DNA of 56,208 nt from Rs1 sp038900335 (GCA_038900335.1 JBBMRB010000023.1:1-56208); one strand, 5' to 3'. Positions 17,247-26,989 are shown, numbered from the stretch's first letter. Program-made: numbers and translations. Notes: generated by a model not told the origin, from the sequence alone.

Positions 17247-19010
17247 ATGGCAATGGTAATCAATTCTAACATTCAGTCTTTAAATGCACAGCGTCATCTT
17301 AACAATTCACTTGATGCGCAAAATACTGCAACTGAACGTTTATCAAGCGGATTACGTATCAACTCTGCTAAAGATGATGCAGCGGGCCTTGCAATTGCAA
17401 ACCGTATGACTTCACAAGTTGAAGGTCTTAACCAAGCGATTCGTAATGCGAACGATGGTGCAGCACTTATCCAAACAGCTGAAGGCGGTTTGGAAGAAAT
17501 GACAAATATTTTACAGCGTATGCGTGAACTATCAATCCAGTCTGCCAACGGCACGTACGACACTGGTAACCGTGATACCTTGAATGCAGAAGTAGAACAG
17601 TTACAACAAGAAATTGATCGTATTTCTGAAACTACATCATTCAATGGCTTGAATATCTTAGATGGTTCAAACGGTGAGATTAAGTTACAAGTTGGGGAAA
17701 ACGCCAATCAAACTATTTCATTAGAGATAGGTGAGTTAAATACTAAAAACCTGGGCACAGGGACTGGGGCTGATATTGTCGGAGCTAAAGGTACTAGCAC
17801 AGTTGAAGCGGCATTTGTAGCTACGGCTGACGGCACTGCTGCAGTGCAAATAAATGGCGTTAACGTCGAAGATATGTCAAATGAAACAACTTTAAAAGGT
17901 GTTATTGATAAGCTTAATAATCAAATAACATCTGTTACAGCTGATACTTTAGTAGAGTTTAATGCAACTACTAAGGGTACAGGTATTATAAGTGCTGCAA
18001 CACCTGCAGCAGGCTTGACGCTGACTATTACTAATAAAGATGAATCTACTACTGCTCTTAATATTACAAGTAGTAGCAGTATGGATGATTTAATAGCTCA
18101 AATTAATGAGCGTGGTGAAGGTGCTATAACAGCAAGCTTGAATGATGATGGTTATCTAACACTCGCTTCGACTGGAACTGCCTCTATAGGTATCACTGGC
18201 ACCGGTGCCACTGCTGCTGTAATGGGCACAGGTATGGCAGTTGGTACTACAGAGAATGCGCGTCTAACGCTTGAGGCTAAAGGAACTCAAGACTCTGTTA
18301 CAGTTAGTTTTGACACACAAGCAGACGCTCTTGTTTTTGGTGTTGATAACCGTATTGTCGCTGGTCAAATTATAGGTAATGATGATGCAGCTGCAGCTGA
18401 TTTTAATGCTGGTGATATGATCATTAATGGTGTTGAATTAGATAAGTATAGCAATACACAAGATTATTCAGGTGATGGTACCGCTGGTGATAGTGGTGAC
18501 TTAGTTGCCTTTATTAACACTCATTCTGATCAAACAGGTGTTATTGCTTCACTTGATATCTCGGGTTCAGGTGAGCAGTTGATGCTACAAAGTGAAGATG
18601 GCTCGGAAATTTCTGTCAAATACAGAGATGGCCAAGAAGCTGCTATGCTTGCAATTACCAATATTCAGGAAACTAATGATGCACAAGGTGCGGGTGGTAG
18701 TGTTAAGTCCATAGATATATCTACAGCTGAAGGTGCTCAAAAAGCAATTTCAATACTAGATGAGGCAATTCAGCAGGTAAGTGAAGTGCGTGGTGATTTA
18801 GGTGCGGTATCTAACCGTCTGGATCACACTACACGTAACTTGGCAAATATATCTGAGAATGCAGCGGCTGCTCGTTCACAGATTATGGATGCGGACTTTG
18901 CAGCAGAGTCTGCTAACCTGTCTCGTGCACAAGTATTGCAACAAGCGGGTAACGCGATGTTAGCGCAAGCTAACTCTCGTCCACAGCAAGTACTTTCATT
19001 ACTACAATAA
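17247..19010 (+). CDS. fliC: Flagellin
   Basis: Flagellin is the filament subunit. The 587-residue product has the conserved D0/D1 ends: N-terminal MAMVINSNIQSLNAQRHLN, RLSSGLRINSAKDDAAGLAI and LQRMRELSIQSANGT; C-terminal LDHTTRNLANISENAAAARS and DADFAAESANLSRAQVLQQA, ending in PQQVLSLLQ. The middle (about 170-480) is a variable Thr/Gly/Ala-rich surface domain, and the protein is somewhat longer than the 400-500 common in the group. The LQRMRELSIQ helix is the TLR5-binding type rather than the evasive type. GAGGAG lies before the ATG. Only one flagellin gene is present in the window. Confidence 0.97.
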   Translation: MAMVINSNIQSLNAQRHLNNSLDAQNTATERLSSGLRINSAKDDAAGLAIANRMTSQVEGLNQAIRNANDGAALIQTAEGGLEEMTNILQRMRELSIQSANGTYDTGNRDTLNAEVEQLQQEIDRISETTSFNGLNILDGSNGEIKLQVGENANQTISLEIGELNTKNLGTGTGADIVGAKGTSTVEAAFVATADGTAAVQINGVNVEDMSNETTLKGVIDKLNNQITSVTADTLVEFNATTKGTGIISAATPAAGLTLTITNKDESTTALNITSSSSMDDLIAQINERGEGAITASLNDDGYLTLASTGTASIGITGTGATAAVMGTGMAVGTTENARLTLEAKGTQDSVTVSFDTQADALVFGVDNRIVAGQIIGNDDAAAADFNAGDMIINGVELDKYSNTQDYSGDGTAGDSGDLVAFINTHSDQTGVIASLDISGSGEQLMLQSEDGSEISVKYRDGQEAAMLAITNIQETNDAQGAGGSVKSIDISTAEGAQKAISILDEAIQQVSEVRGDLGAVSNRLDHTTRNLANISENAAAARSQIMDADFAAESANLSRAQVLQQAGNAMLAQANSRPQQVLSLLQ

Positions 19011-19044
19011 TTAGTAATCGCGAGTTTTAAATAGCTACTTTAAG

Positions 19045-19071
19045 CCCCTCGCCCTAATAGCGGGGGGTTTT
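19045..19071 (+). terminator. Rho-independent terminator after flagellin
   Basis: CCCCTCGC (19045-19052) pairs with GCGGGGGG (19060-19067) through eight positions including one T-G, loop CCTAATA, followed by TTTT. It lies between flagellin and flaG, so flaG may be expressed at a lower read-through level. Confidence 0.85.
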
Positions 19072-19089
19072 AGCTTTAGGAGGTGACAT

Positions 19090-19470
19090 ATGTCAGTTGA
19101 GTCAATGGGCAATAGTGCTGCAGTATCGGTTCAACCTAGTGTGTCTTCATCGCCAAGTGTTGAAAGACAAGCAAAAACGCAAGAGCTTGCAAAAGATTTG
19201 CAGACACAAGAAAGTGCTCAAGTCAGCAGTGCGCAAGCAGTTGATAAAGTCGAATTAGAAGATGCAGTGCAAAAGCTAAATGATTTTACCAATAATAATA
19301 CTCAGCGTAATTTGAGTTTTTCATTGGATGAAGATTCAAAAGAAATGGTTGTAACTGTCAAGGATTCGCATACTCAAGAGGTCATCAAACAGATGCCAAC
19401 TGAGGAGGCGCTCGCAGTCGCAAAGCAGATTGAAAGCATGTTAGGCTTGATTCTTAACGATAAGGCTTAA
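19090..19470 (+). CDS. flaG: FlaG-family protein
   Basis: FlaG proteins affect filament length in polar-flagellated bacteria; the mechanism is not settled. The 126-residue product has a disordered Ser/Gln-rich first half and the conserved C-terminal part FSLDEDSKEMVVTVKDSHTQ, EVIKQMPTEEALAVAKQIES, ending LGLILNDKA, which is the FlaG domain. AGGAGGTGA gives a very strong ribosome site. It lies between flagellin and fliD, its usual place, and is flanked by terminators on both sides. Confidence 0.92.
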   Translation: MSVESMGNSAAVSVQPSVSSSPSVERQAKTQELAKDLQTQESAQVSSAQAVDKVELEDAVQKLNDFTNNNTQRNLSFSLDEDSKEMVVTVKDSHTQEVIKQMPTEEALAVAKQIESMLGLILNDKA

Positions 19471-19484
19471 AGCTTAACCAATAG

Positions 19485-19517
19485 GCCGGGCTAATAATGT
19501 ATTAGTTTGGCTTTTTT
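19485..19517 (+). terminator. Rho-independent terminator after flaG
   Basis: GCC (19485-19487) and CTAAT (19491-19495) pair with ATTAG (19501-19505) and GGC (19509-19511) around a 3-base internal loop on each side; six T's follow. Confidence 0.75.
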
Positions 19518-19702
19518 AATTTTACTCAAACTATAATATAAAAATATTTCTTCAATCTTTGCTTGTTATTCATACTGAATGCTTAAGCTCTAGGTTTAAA
19601 TACCAAGTTCTTAAAAGGTTAATAAAGTCTGTAAAGTGCTTTAGGCAACAGGGAATATTTTCATATAATAGTGATAAATGCTCAATAGCAAAAGAGGTTA
19701 CT

Positions 19703-21748
19703 ATGGCTACGGATATTATCAGTGCATTAGGTGCAGGTTCAGGTATTAATACCTCAGAGTTGGTAACAAGTTTGGTAGAGGCGCAGTATCAGCCTTTGCA
19801 AAACCGGCTTGATACACGAACAGAGCAGGCAAGTGCGCAGTTATCAGCTTATGGTATTATGAAAAGTAGCCTGGCTGAATTTGAAAACATATTAACACCA
19901 CTGACTCAGTCGGCGCTGTTTAACGCTAAAGCTTTAAATGTACCAACGACAGATGTGGTTTCGTTTAATAGTTTAACGTCCGAAGCGCAAGCGGGTAGTT
20001 ATCAGTTAGAGGTTGCGCAAATAGCATCGGCGCAGTCTATCGCGTTTAATTCAGCTGAGCCCGATGCTGAGCAGGCCTTAAATAAAGCGGGCACTTTAAC
20101 CTTTAATATAGGTCAGTGGGCTGATGATGGCACAGGTACCAGTACTGATGCATTTACAGTTGATGCTGATAAAGTAGGGTTTAGTGTTGAAATAACCGAA
20201 GATGATAGTCTGTCTTCAATTGCTGAAAAAATTAATGCAGCGGGTTCTGGTGTGCAAGCTTCAGTTATTGAAATAGATGGGACGCAGCAGTTATTGGTAA
20301 CTGCTGAATCCGGTGCCGCTAATGCATTGGAGATAACATCTGATAACAGTGCGCAATTAGGTGACTTTGAGTACAATGCGGCATCTATAGCTGCGCAAAA
20401 CCCAGCAAGCCCTACTGCGGTGCAAACACAAGCAGGTAGTAATGCTGTGTTTAGTTTGAATGGTTTGCAGGTCACGCGAGAGTCAAACACAGTATCAGAT
20501 GCGATAACAGGCCTTGAGTTTACGCTTGAAAAAGCTGATGTGGGTAATAAAATTTCTTTCTCGATAGCGCAAGATAAAAGTAGTGCTGAGGATGCCATTA
20601 GAGCATTGGTTGAGGCTTATAATACCTTGCAGGCAACGCTTAGGCCATTAGTTGGTGTATCGACAGATGAAGATAATAATACGGTTACCGGTGATTTAGC
20701 GACAGATGGTACGGCTAAAAGCTTGGTGACTAGGCTGGGTCAAGCGATATCAAGCACTGTTAACGGCCTAGATGCATTAGATCGCTTTAGTGCGCTGGCA
20801 TCTGTTGGTGTGACGACTAGTCTGGATGGCACTCTAGAAATAGATGAAGAGCAATTTAATAAGGTTATCAGTGAAGATTTTGATCAGTTAAATAAATTAT
20901 TTGGCTTAGATACCAGCAGTGATTCAAACTATGTTGAGTTAAATACTGGTAGTTTTGCAAGTAATGCAATAGCTGGTGAGTATACTATTGATATTTCGGT
21001 ATCGCCTACCAAGGGTAGTTTAACCGGCAGTGCGGTTACTTTTCCGTTAGATTTAACAGCATCTCCTTTAGATTTTACTATGAGCCTAGATGGTGAGACG
21101 AGTGAAAGTATTGCGCTTTCTGGTAGTTATACCTCGATGGAGGGTTTGACGGCGGCTCTACAAAGTGCAATTAATAGCGATGCTAATTTTAAAGCGGCGA
21201 ACTTAAAGGTAGATGTCAGCGATGAGGGTGGTGCCTTAAAAATCACATCACGTACATTTGGTGGTGCGTCAAATATCAATATTACCAGCGGATCGCTTGT
21301 TGATATAGGTATTGATGCCAGTAGTGTAAGGGTGAATGGCATAAATATAGTCGGAACTATTAATGGTGAAAGTGCGTTTGGTTCAGGTAATACGTTATTG
21401 CCGACTTTGGGTTCAGATGCTTATGGGTTAAATATTACCGTTAAAGAAGGTGCGCCAACAGGTCCTTATCAGGTGTCTTTTTCGCGCGGTTTGGCCGGTG
21501 ATCTTGCTTTGCTTGTCAGTAGTGCGCTTGCTGATGGTGGCCAAATAGATACAAGGGAAGAGCGTATAGCGGGTATCCAGACTGAAATAGAAGATGATCA
21601 ATCGACACTTGATCGTAAAAGATCGGCTTATCAGGAGCGATTAGCATCGCAGTATCAAGCGATGGAGGCTATTATTGCCAGCTTAGACTCTACTAAGAGT
21701 CAGTTAGATGGTTTAATTGATAGATTACCGTTTACTTCAACAAATTAA
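19703..21748 (+). CDS. fliD: Flagellar filament cap protein FliD (HAP2)
   Basis: FliD caps the filament and folds incoming flagellin. I start at the ATG at 19703, preceded by AAGAGG, which gives the typical beginning MATDIISALGAGSGINTSEL; the frame stays open a further 48 codons upstream without family similarity. N-terminal FliD_N (about 10-110) shows LVEAQYQPLQNRLDTR; the C-terminal FliD_C part ends in a coiled coil with TEIEDDQSTLDRKRSAYQER and LASQYQAMEAIIASLDSTKS. The product is 681 residues, longer than enteric FliD (about 470) because of the central domains. It is 15 bp before fliS. Confidence 0.95.
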   Translation: MATDIISALGAGSGINTSELVTSLVEAQYQPLQNRLDTRTEQASAQLSAYGIMKSSLAEFENILTPLTQSALFNAKALNVPTTDVVSFNSLTSEAQAGSYQLEVAQIASAQSIAFNSAEPDAEQALNKAGTLTFNIGQWADDGTGTSTDAFTVDADKVGFSVEITEDDSLSSIAEKINAAGSGVQASVIEIDGTQQLLVTAESGAANALEITSDNSAQLGDFEYNAASIAAQNPASPTAVQTQAGSNAVFSLNGLQVTRESNTVSDAITGLEFTLEKADVGNKISFSIAQDKSSAEDAIRALVEAYNTLQATLRPLVGVSTDEDNNTVTGDLATDGTAKSLVTRLGQAISSTVNGLDALDRFSALASVGVTTSLDGTLEIDEEQFNKVISEDFDQLNKLFGLDTSSDSNYVELNTGSFASNAIAGEYTIDISVSPTKGSLTGSAVTFPLDLTASPLDFTMSLDGETSESIALSGSYTSMEGLTAALQSAINSDANFKAANLKVDVSDEGGALKITSRTFGGASNINITSGSLVDIGIDASSVRVNGINIVGTINGESAFGSGNTLLPTLGSDAYGLNITVKEGAPTGPYQVSFSRGLAGDLALLVSSALADGGQIDTREERIAGIQTEIEDDQSTLDRKRSAYQERLASQYQAMEAIIASLDSTKSQLDGLIDRLPFTSTN

Positions 21749-21763
21749 TTTAAGGTTAATAGC

Positions 21764-22174
21764 ATGAGTATAAATTTAACAGCGATGAACCAGTATAAAA
21801 CAGTGGATTTAGCTTCCTCTGTGGCGTCTGCATCACCTCATCAGCTGATTGCTATGTTGTATGACGGTGCACTTACGGCGCTGGCAAATGCTAAAGGCTG
21901 TATTGTTAGAAAGGATGTAGAGGGGCGAGCTAAAGCACTAAATAAGGCGAATGCTATTGTGCTGGGGCTAAGGGATTTCTTGGATTTAGAAAAAGGTGGT
22001 GAAATAGCTGAAAATCTTAACCGCTTATATGATTATATTATTCGTGGCATTATTGAAGCGAACCGCAACCAGAGTGCTGATAAAACGCAAGAGCTTATTA
22101 ACCTGTTATTAGAGTTAAAAAAAGGTTGGGTTGGCATGCCTTTAGATGTTCGTATGGGTAAAAAAGCGAAATAA
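21764..22174 (+). CDS. fliS: Flagellin export chaperone FliS
   Basis: FliS binds flagellin's C terminus in the cytoplasm and prevents early polymerisation. The 136-residue product has SASPHQLIAMLYDGALTALA near residue 25, the family hallmark, a four-helix-bundle pattern, and NRLYDYIIRGIIEAN with a tail ending WVGMPLD. Length is normal. It follows fliD by 15 bp and is closed by a terminator; the expected fliT is not next to it (see 16664-16966). Confidence 0.95.
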   Translation: MSINLTAMNQYKTVDLASSVASASPHQLIAMLYDGALTALANAKGCIVRKDVEGRAKALNKANAIVLGLRDFLDLEKGGEIAENLNRLYDYIIRGIIEANRNQSADKTQELINLLLELKKGWVGMPLDVRMGKKAK

Positions 22175-22195
22175 TTTATAGTTAGGGTATATTTG

Positions 22196-22226
22196 AAAAA
22201 GCAGCTTAATTTAGCTGCTTTTTTTT
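22196..22226 (+). terminator. Rho-independent terminator after fliS
   Basis: GCAGCT (22201-22206) pairs perfectly with AGCTGC (22213-22218), with A's before and eight T's after. It ends the fliD-fliS unit. Confidence 0.9.
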
Positions 22227-22327
22227 GTCTGTATTTTGTGGAGCGCCCTAAATAGTTGTTCTATTTAAGAAACCTTTAATGATTTTATAACTATGGGATT
22301 AATAGTAATTCCAAAAAAGCAAAATTA

Positions 22328-22343
22328 TGGCGCAATAATTGCT
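22328..22343 (+). promoter_or_regulatory. Sigma-54 promoter of flhA
   Basis: TGGCGC-N5-TTGCT keeps the invariant GG and GC at the correct spacing (one mismatch from the TGGCAC-N5-TTGCW consensus). It lies about 100 bases before the flhA start. Confidence 0.8.
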
Positions 22344-22443
22344 TGTTTTTATTGCTGTATATAGGTTTTGATCTGATTGTCATAAAATTGACTATTTGTT
22401 ACTATGTGCTTTCTTATAAATGACAAAAAAATGACGGTTTCCT

Positions 22444-24555
22444 TTGGATAAAGTAACAGTTTTAAAAAATGTAAGAAGTTTAACGGATGGCAACCTCGGT
22501 GTTCCGCTCGTCTTGCTGATTATTTTGGCGATGGTTATTTTACCAATGCCTGCTTTTCTATTGGATGTGTTTTTTACGTTTAATATTGCTTTGTCTATCG
22601 TTGTGCTGTTAGTCGGTGTATATGCGCTGCGCCCGCTAGATTTTGCGTCCTTCCCCACAATTCTTTTGTTATCAACATTGATGCGCTTGGCCTTAAATGT
22701 GGCATCTACTCGGGTGGTGTTGCTCTATGGTCACGAAGGCGGTGATGCTGCCGGTAAGGTAATCGAAGCTTTTGGCTCTGTTGTAATTGGCGGTAATTAT
22801 GTTGTTGGTATTATCGTTTTTATTATCCTTGTTTTAATTAATTTTGTGGTTGTTACCAAAGGTGCTGGCCGTATTGCTGAGGTTAGTGCGCGTTTTACCC
22901 TTGATGCGATGCCAGGTAAGCAGATGGCCATCGATGCGGATTTAAATGCCGGCTTGATCAACCAGGAACAGGCGAAACAGCGTCGCTCTGATGTGACAAA
23001 TGAAGCTGATTTCTACGGCTCGATGGATGGTGCTTCCAAGTTTGTTCGTGGTGATGCGGTCGCAGGTATTCTGATATTGGTGATCAATTTACTCGGTGGC
23101 TTGCTGATAGGTATGATGCAACACGGTTTGAGCTTTTCTCAAGCGGTTGAGTTTTATTCGCTATTGACAATTGGTGATGGTCTGGTTGCGCAAATACCTT
23201 CTTTGCTGTTATCAACAGCTGCTGCAATTATGGTTACTAGGCAAAATACCACAGAAGATATGGGCGGCCAGATCGTTCATCAAATGTTCGGCTCGCCTCG
23301 TGCGTTAACGGTTGCCGCACTTATCCTAGGCATTATGGGTATTGTGCCTGGTATGCCGCATTTCTCTTTCTTGTCGCTATCAGCTGTTGCGGGTTTTGGT
23401 GCGTGGTGGTTGTACCAAAAGCAGGTAAAAATCAAGGCGCAAGAGGAAGAGGCGCGTAAAACGACATTGACCCAAACAGAAGAAACCACAGAAGAAGAGC
23501 AAAAAGAATTGAACTGGGATGATGTTATGCCAGTTGATATGGTTGGGCTCGAAGTGGGCTATAGGCTGATACCTATGGTGGATAAGTTGCAGGGCGGCCA
23601 GTTACTTAATCGTATTAAAGGAGTGCGTAAAAAGCTCTCTCAAGACTTGGGCTTTTTAGTGCCCTCTGTGCATATCCGTGATAATTTAGACTTGTTACCA
23701 GGGACTTATCGCGTGACTTTAATGGGTGTCGTGGTGGGTGAGTCTGAGGTTTATCCTGATCGTGATTTGGCTATTAACCCAGGGCAGGTGTTTGGTGAGC
23801 TAAAAGGTGTTGAAGTAAAAGACCCAGCCTTTGGCCTAGATGCGGTGTGGATAGAGACAAGCCTGCGCGAGCACGCGCAAACGCTAGGTTATACTGTTGT
23901 TGATTCAAGTACCGTAGTTGCAACACATTTAAATCAAATATTACAGCGTCAATCTCATGATTTATTAGGACACGAAGAGGTTCAGCATTTGTTGGATATG
24001 CTAACGAAAACCTCCCCTAAACTGGTCGAGGAGCTGATACCTGCTAAAATTTCTATTAGTAGCTTGTTAAAAGTATTGCAAAACCTTTTAAAAGAGCAGG
24101 TGCCGCTAAAAGACTTTAGATCTGTCGCTGAGGCGCTCACGGACGCTGTCACTAAAACACAAGATACGATAGCGTTAACCGCTGCAGTAAGGGTTTCGTT
24201 ATCGCGCTTAATAGTACAGACAATAAATGGTGCAGAACCAGAGATACCGGTGATTACACTTGATCCTAAGTTAGAGCAGTTACTGCTTAGCTCAGTGCAG
24301 CAAGGTGGTAGCGATGAAGGAATGGTGCTTGAGCCAAACATGGCAGAGAAATTGCAAAATTCGTTGCTAGAAGCTGCACATAAACAAGAGATGCTAGGTA
24401 AGCCTGCTATATTGTTAGTGGCAGCGCCAGTGCGGCCATTGTTAGCAAAATTTGTAAGATATGGTGACCAGTTAATTCACGTGTTGTCATATCAAGAAAT
24501 ACCAGAGAATAAAAAGGTCACTATAGTGGCATCGGTAGGAGGGCAAAATGCTTAA
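22444..24555 (+). CDS. flhA: Flagellar type III export gate protein FlhA
   Basis: FlhA is the large membrane component of the flagellar export gate. The N-terminal half (about residues 20-330) has the membrane segments and the FHIPEP-family motifs NIALSIVVLLVGVYALRPLD, STLMRLALNVASTRVVL, and GRIAEVSARFTLDAMPGKQM; the C-terminal half is cytosolic. 703 residues is normal. The start is a TTG at 22444 with no good ribosome site; an in-frame stop lies four codons upstream (22432) and the next ATG is inside the first membrane segment, so the TTG is the only start that keeps the N terminus. flhB, its usual upstream neighbour, is absent. Confidence 0.95.
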   Translation: MDKVTVLKNVRSLTDGNLGVPLVLLIILAMVILPMPAFLLDVFFTFNIALSIVVLLVGVYALRPLDFASFPTILLLSTLMRLALNVASTRVVLLYGHEGGDAAGKVIEAFGSVVIGGNYVVGIIVFIILVLINFVVVTKGAGRIAEVSARFTLDAMPGKQMAIDADLNAGLINQEQAKQRRSDVTNEADFYGSMDGASKFVRGDAVAGILILVINLLGGLLIGMMQHGLSFSQAVEFYSLLTIGDGLVAQIPSLLLSTAAAIMVTRQNTTEDMGGQIVHQMFGSPRALTVAALILGIMGIVPGMPHFSFLSLSAVAGFGAWWLYQKQVKIKAQEEEARKTTLTQTEETTEEEQKELNWDDVMPVDMVGLEVGYRLIPMVDKLQGGQLLNRIKGVRKKLSQDLGFLVPSVHIRDNLDLLPGTYRVTLMGVVVGESEVYPDRDLAINPGQVFGELKGVEVKDPAFGLDAVWIETSLREHAQTLGYTVVDSSTVVATHLNQILQRQSHDLLGHEEVQHLLDMLTKTSPKLVEELIPAKISISSLLKVLQNLLKEQVPLKDFRSVAEALTDAVTKTQDTIALTAAVRVSLSRLIVQTINGAEPEIPVITLDPKLEQLLLSSVQQGGSDEGMVLEPNMAEKLQNSLLEAAHKQEMLGKPAILLVAAPVRPLLAKFVRYGDQLIHVLSYQEIPENKKVTIVASVGGQNA

Positions 24556-24590
24556 ATTAAGTTTTGCCGATAAAAAGAAAAGGAATGTTT

Positions 24591-26090
24591 ATGAAAGTTA
24601 AACGTATCTTCGCCCCGGATATGCGACAAGCAATGAAAAGGGTTCGTGATGAGATTGGGCCTCAAGCCGTTATTGTGTCTAATCATCGAATTGCCGGTGG
24701 TGTTGAAGTTGTTGCTGCCCATGAGCAAGATTTTGAACATGCGCAGTCGCAGTTTAAAGAAGATCAGGTTGTTAAGCGTCGCAGAGAAGATCAAATAGGT
24801 GTGCTAACTAATCGCCAGTCCGCGCCGTATCAATCGCTAGAGTCTGAGAAAGAAAGTGCACGTAATGCTGTGATGAGAGCTAAGAGCCGTTCTATTAGTG
24901 AGTATGCGGATCAGCAACCTGAACAGCTTGGCAGCTTGTCAAAGAACAAGCAGCTAGAAGAGAATTACGATGATGATTTAGAAACTATTTTGGCGTCATT
25001 GAAGAAAAGAAAAGATGGTCAAAAGCAGGCACCACCCGCAAGAGAGCATCGCGCTATTGCCAACAAAGCACCACTAGCGGCTATTGGTGAGCAAGATCAG
25101 CATTCAATCGTCAAAAAAGTGACAGCTAAAAGTGCGAGCCCTGCAATCGCTGCGGTGAAAATGGCAAATGGCAATGATGCTCTGATTGAAAACATGCAGC
25201 AAGAGATTGAAAATTTAAAGAAAATGCTTGGCGGTCAGCTTCCTGGTGCTTATCGCTCTGAAGAAAAATCAGTATCTAACTCTTTAGTGATTGATAAACT
25301 GTCTTTAAGGTTTGAGCAAATAGGTTTGCCCGAAGTTTTTGAAAAGCACATAAAGGGTAGTGTTAACCCAGGTTTGGATTTGAATAAAGCGTGGCGCAAA
25401 TCTTTAGCGCAATTGGTCGATTTAGTGCCTGTTGTTAATTATGATTTTATGCAGCGCGCTGGGATGATCGCTTTTGTTGGCCCCACTGGCGTCGGTAAAA
25501 CGACAACCATTGGTAAGCTGGCCGCTAAGTATGTATTAGAAAACGGCAGTGCCGGAGTTGCTCTGGTAACGACGGATTCTTATCGAATAGCTGCGCATGA
25601 GCAATTAAAAACATTTGCTAAAATTTTAGATATCCCCGTGCGTGTAGTCGATGAGAAAAACAGTTTAGCCAGTGTGCTCGACTCTTTAAGAAATAAGCGC
25701 TTAGTGTTAATTGATACCGCAGGCTTAGGAGCCGGTGAAGTTGCTAATAGGCAGCAGAGTGAAATGTTGGAGAGCGTGGGAGTCAACGTTAAAAAACTCT
25801 TGGTGCTATCTTGCTCGTCACAAAAACAGGTGCTTGATGATGCGCTGGATAATTATGGACCGCTTGGGCTTAATGGTTGCGTGCTTACCAAGGTGGATGA
25901 GTCAGGGAGTATGGGTGCTGCGCTAACATTGGTGACTGAAAGGAAATTGCCAGTTGCCTATGTGGCGACAGGTCAGAAAGTGCCTGATGATATTCATGTG
26001 GCCAATAAAAATGATCTGGTTTCTAGGGCAGTACTCGCTGCTCAAAAAAGTAGAGAGCGTGAAAAAATCAGAAAGAATGCGGCGCTTTGA
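24591..26090 (+). CDS. flhF: Signal-recognition-type GTPase FlhF
   Basis: FlhF is an SRP-family GTPase that marks the pole for flagellar assembly. The 499-residue product has an N-terminal basic/disordered B domain (about 1-190), then the N and G domains with the P loop GPTGVGKTTT starting at G297, TTDSYRIAAHEQL, DTAGLG and LTKVDESGSMG. I chose ATG 24591 because AAGGA lies 6 bases upstream; the frame is open nine codons further. It is 35 bp after flhA and 48 bp before flhG, the canonical order. Confidence 0.96.
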   Translation: MKVKRIFAPDMRQAMKRVRDEIGPQAVIVSNHRIAGGVEVVAAHEQDFEHAQSQFKEDQVVKRRREDQIGVLTNRQSAPYQSLESEKESARNAVMRAKSRSISEYADQQPEQLGSLSKNKQLEENYDDDLETILASLKKRKDGQKQAPPAREHRAIANKAPLAAIGEQDQHSIVKKVTAKSASPAIAAVKMANGNDALIENMQQEIENLKKMLGGQLPGAYRSEEKSVSNSLVIDKLSLRFEQIGLPEVFEKHIKGSVNPGLDLNKAWRKSLAQLVDLVPVVNYDFMQRAGMIAFVGPTGVGKTTTIGKLAAKYVLENGSAGVALVTTDSYRIAAHEQLKTFAKILDIPVRVVDEKNSLASVLDSLRNKRLVLIDTAGLGAGEVANRQQSEMLESVGVNVKKLLVLSCSSQKQVLDDALDNYGPLGLNGCVLTKVDESGSMGAALTLVTERKLPVAYVATGQKVPDDIHVANKNDLVSRAVLAAQKSREREKIRKNAAL

Positions 26091-26138
26091 TTGCTGTGAT
26101 TTGTTCATTATTTATAATAATTAATATTTGGTCTTTCA

Positions 26139-26957
26139 ATGCATAATAGAACACGCCCAGTTAAAGTGATAGCAGTAACCAGCGGTAAAGGCGGGGTTGG
26201 TAAAACCAATGTCTCTGTTAATTTATCACTGTGTTTAGGTCAGCTTGGGCGTAAAGTGGTGTTGATGGATGCTGACATTGGTTTGGCAAACGTTGATATT
26301 ATGCTGGGTTTAAAGCCCAAACGAAATATAGCCGATGTGTTATCCGGTAGCTGTGGTTTGCAAGAGGTGATGGTAGATGTGGCGCCTAATGTGCAAATAG
26401 TACCAGCGACATCTGGCACGATGGACATGACATCGTTAAGCATTCATGAACATGCCGAATTAATTTATGCCTTTAATGATATTGCAGAGGATATCGATGT
26501 TTTAATAGTTGATACAGCCGCTGGTATATCACAAGCTGTGATTAGCTTTTTACGAGCATCGCAAGAAATTGTGGTGGTAGTTTGCGATGAGCCCACCTCA
26601 ATTACTGATGCCTACGGTTTAATTAAATTACTAAACCGTGATTATAGGATGACGCGCTTTCGAGTGCTTGCTAATATGGTCGGTAATGAAAAAGAAGGTC
26701 GCAGTGTCTACAGTAAGCTTTTAACTGTAACGGATCGTTTTTTGGATGTAACGCTTCAATACCTAGGTGCAATACCTTATGATGAAGCGGTAAAGAAAGC
26801 TGTTAAAAAACAAGAGCCTGTTGTCCTAGGTGATGTTAATAGCAAAGCGTCTAAGGCGTATAAGCAATTAGCTATCAAAGTAGATGCTCTACCCGTCAAT
26901 ACGACACCGAGTGGGCATTTAGAGTTTTTTGTAAAGCAATTGGTACGCAATACTTAA
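26139..26957 (+). CDS. flhG: MinD-like ATPase FlhG/FleN, flagellar number regulator
   Basis: FlhG (FleN in Pseudomonas) is a MinD/ParA-type ATPase that restrains flagellar number, partly by inhibiting the FleQ/FlrA activator. The 272-residue product has the deviant Walker A motif SGKGGVGKTNVSVNLS (about residues 15-30), DADIGLANVDIMLGLKP, and IVDTAAGIS. A short C-terminal amphipathic tail is present. It lies between flhF and fliA as usual; its target activator gene is not in the window. Confidence 0.95.
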   Translation: MHNRTRPVKVIAVTSGKGGVGKTNVSVNLSLCLGQLGRKVVLMDADIGLANVDIMLGLKPKRNIADVLSGSCGLQEVMVDVAPNVQIVPATSGTMDMTSLSIHEHAELIYAFNDIAEDIDVLIVDTAAGISQAVISFLRASQEIVVVVCDEPTSITDAYGLIKLLNRDYRMTRFRVLANMVGNEKEGRSVYSKLLTVTDRFLDVTLQYLGAIPYDEAVKKAVKKQEPVVLGDVNSKASKAYKQLAIKVDALPVNTTPSGHLEFFVKQLVRNT

Positions 26958-26989
26958 TGTAATGGTGTGAAAAAATATAAAAGGCCTGC

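Noticed and set aside
20113..20598. Long antisense frames inside fliD, flagellin, gbcB and soxA
   Set aside because: They are shadows of strongly supported genes on the other strand, with no domain pattern or ribosome sites of their own.
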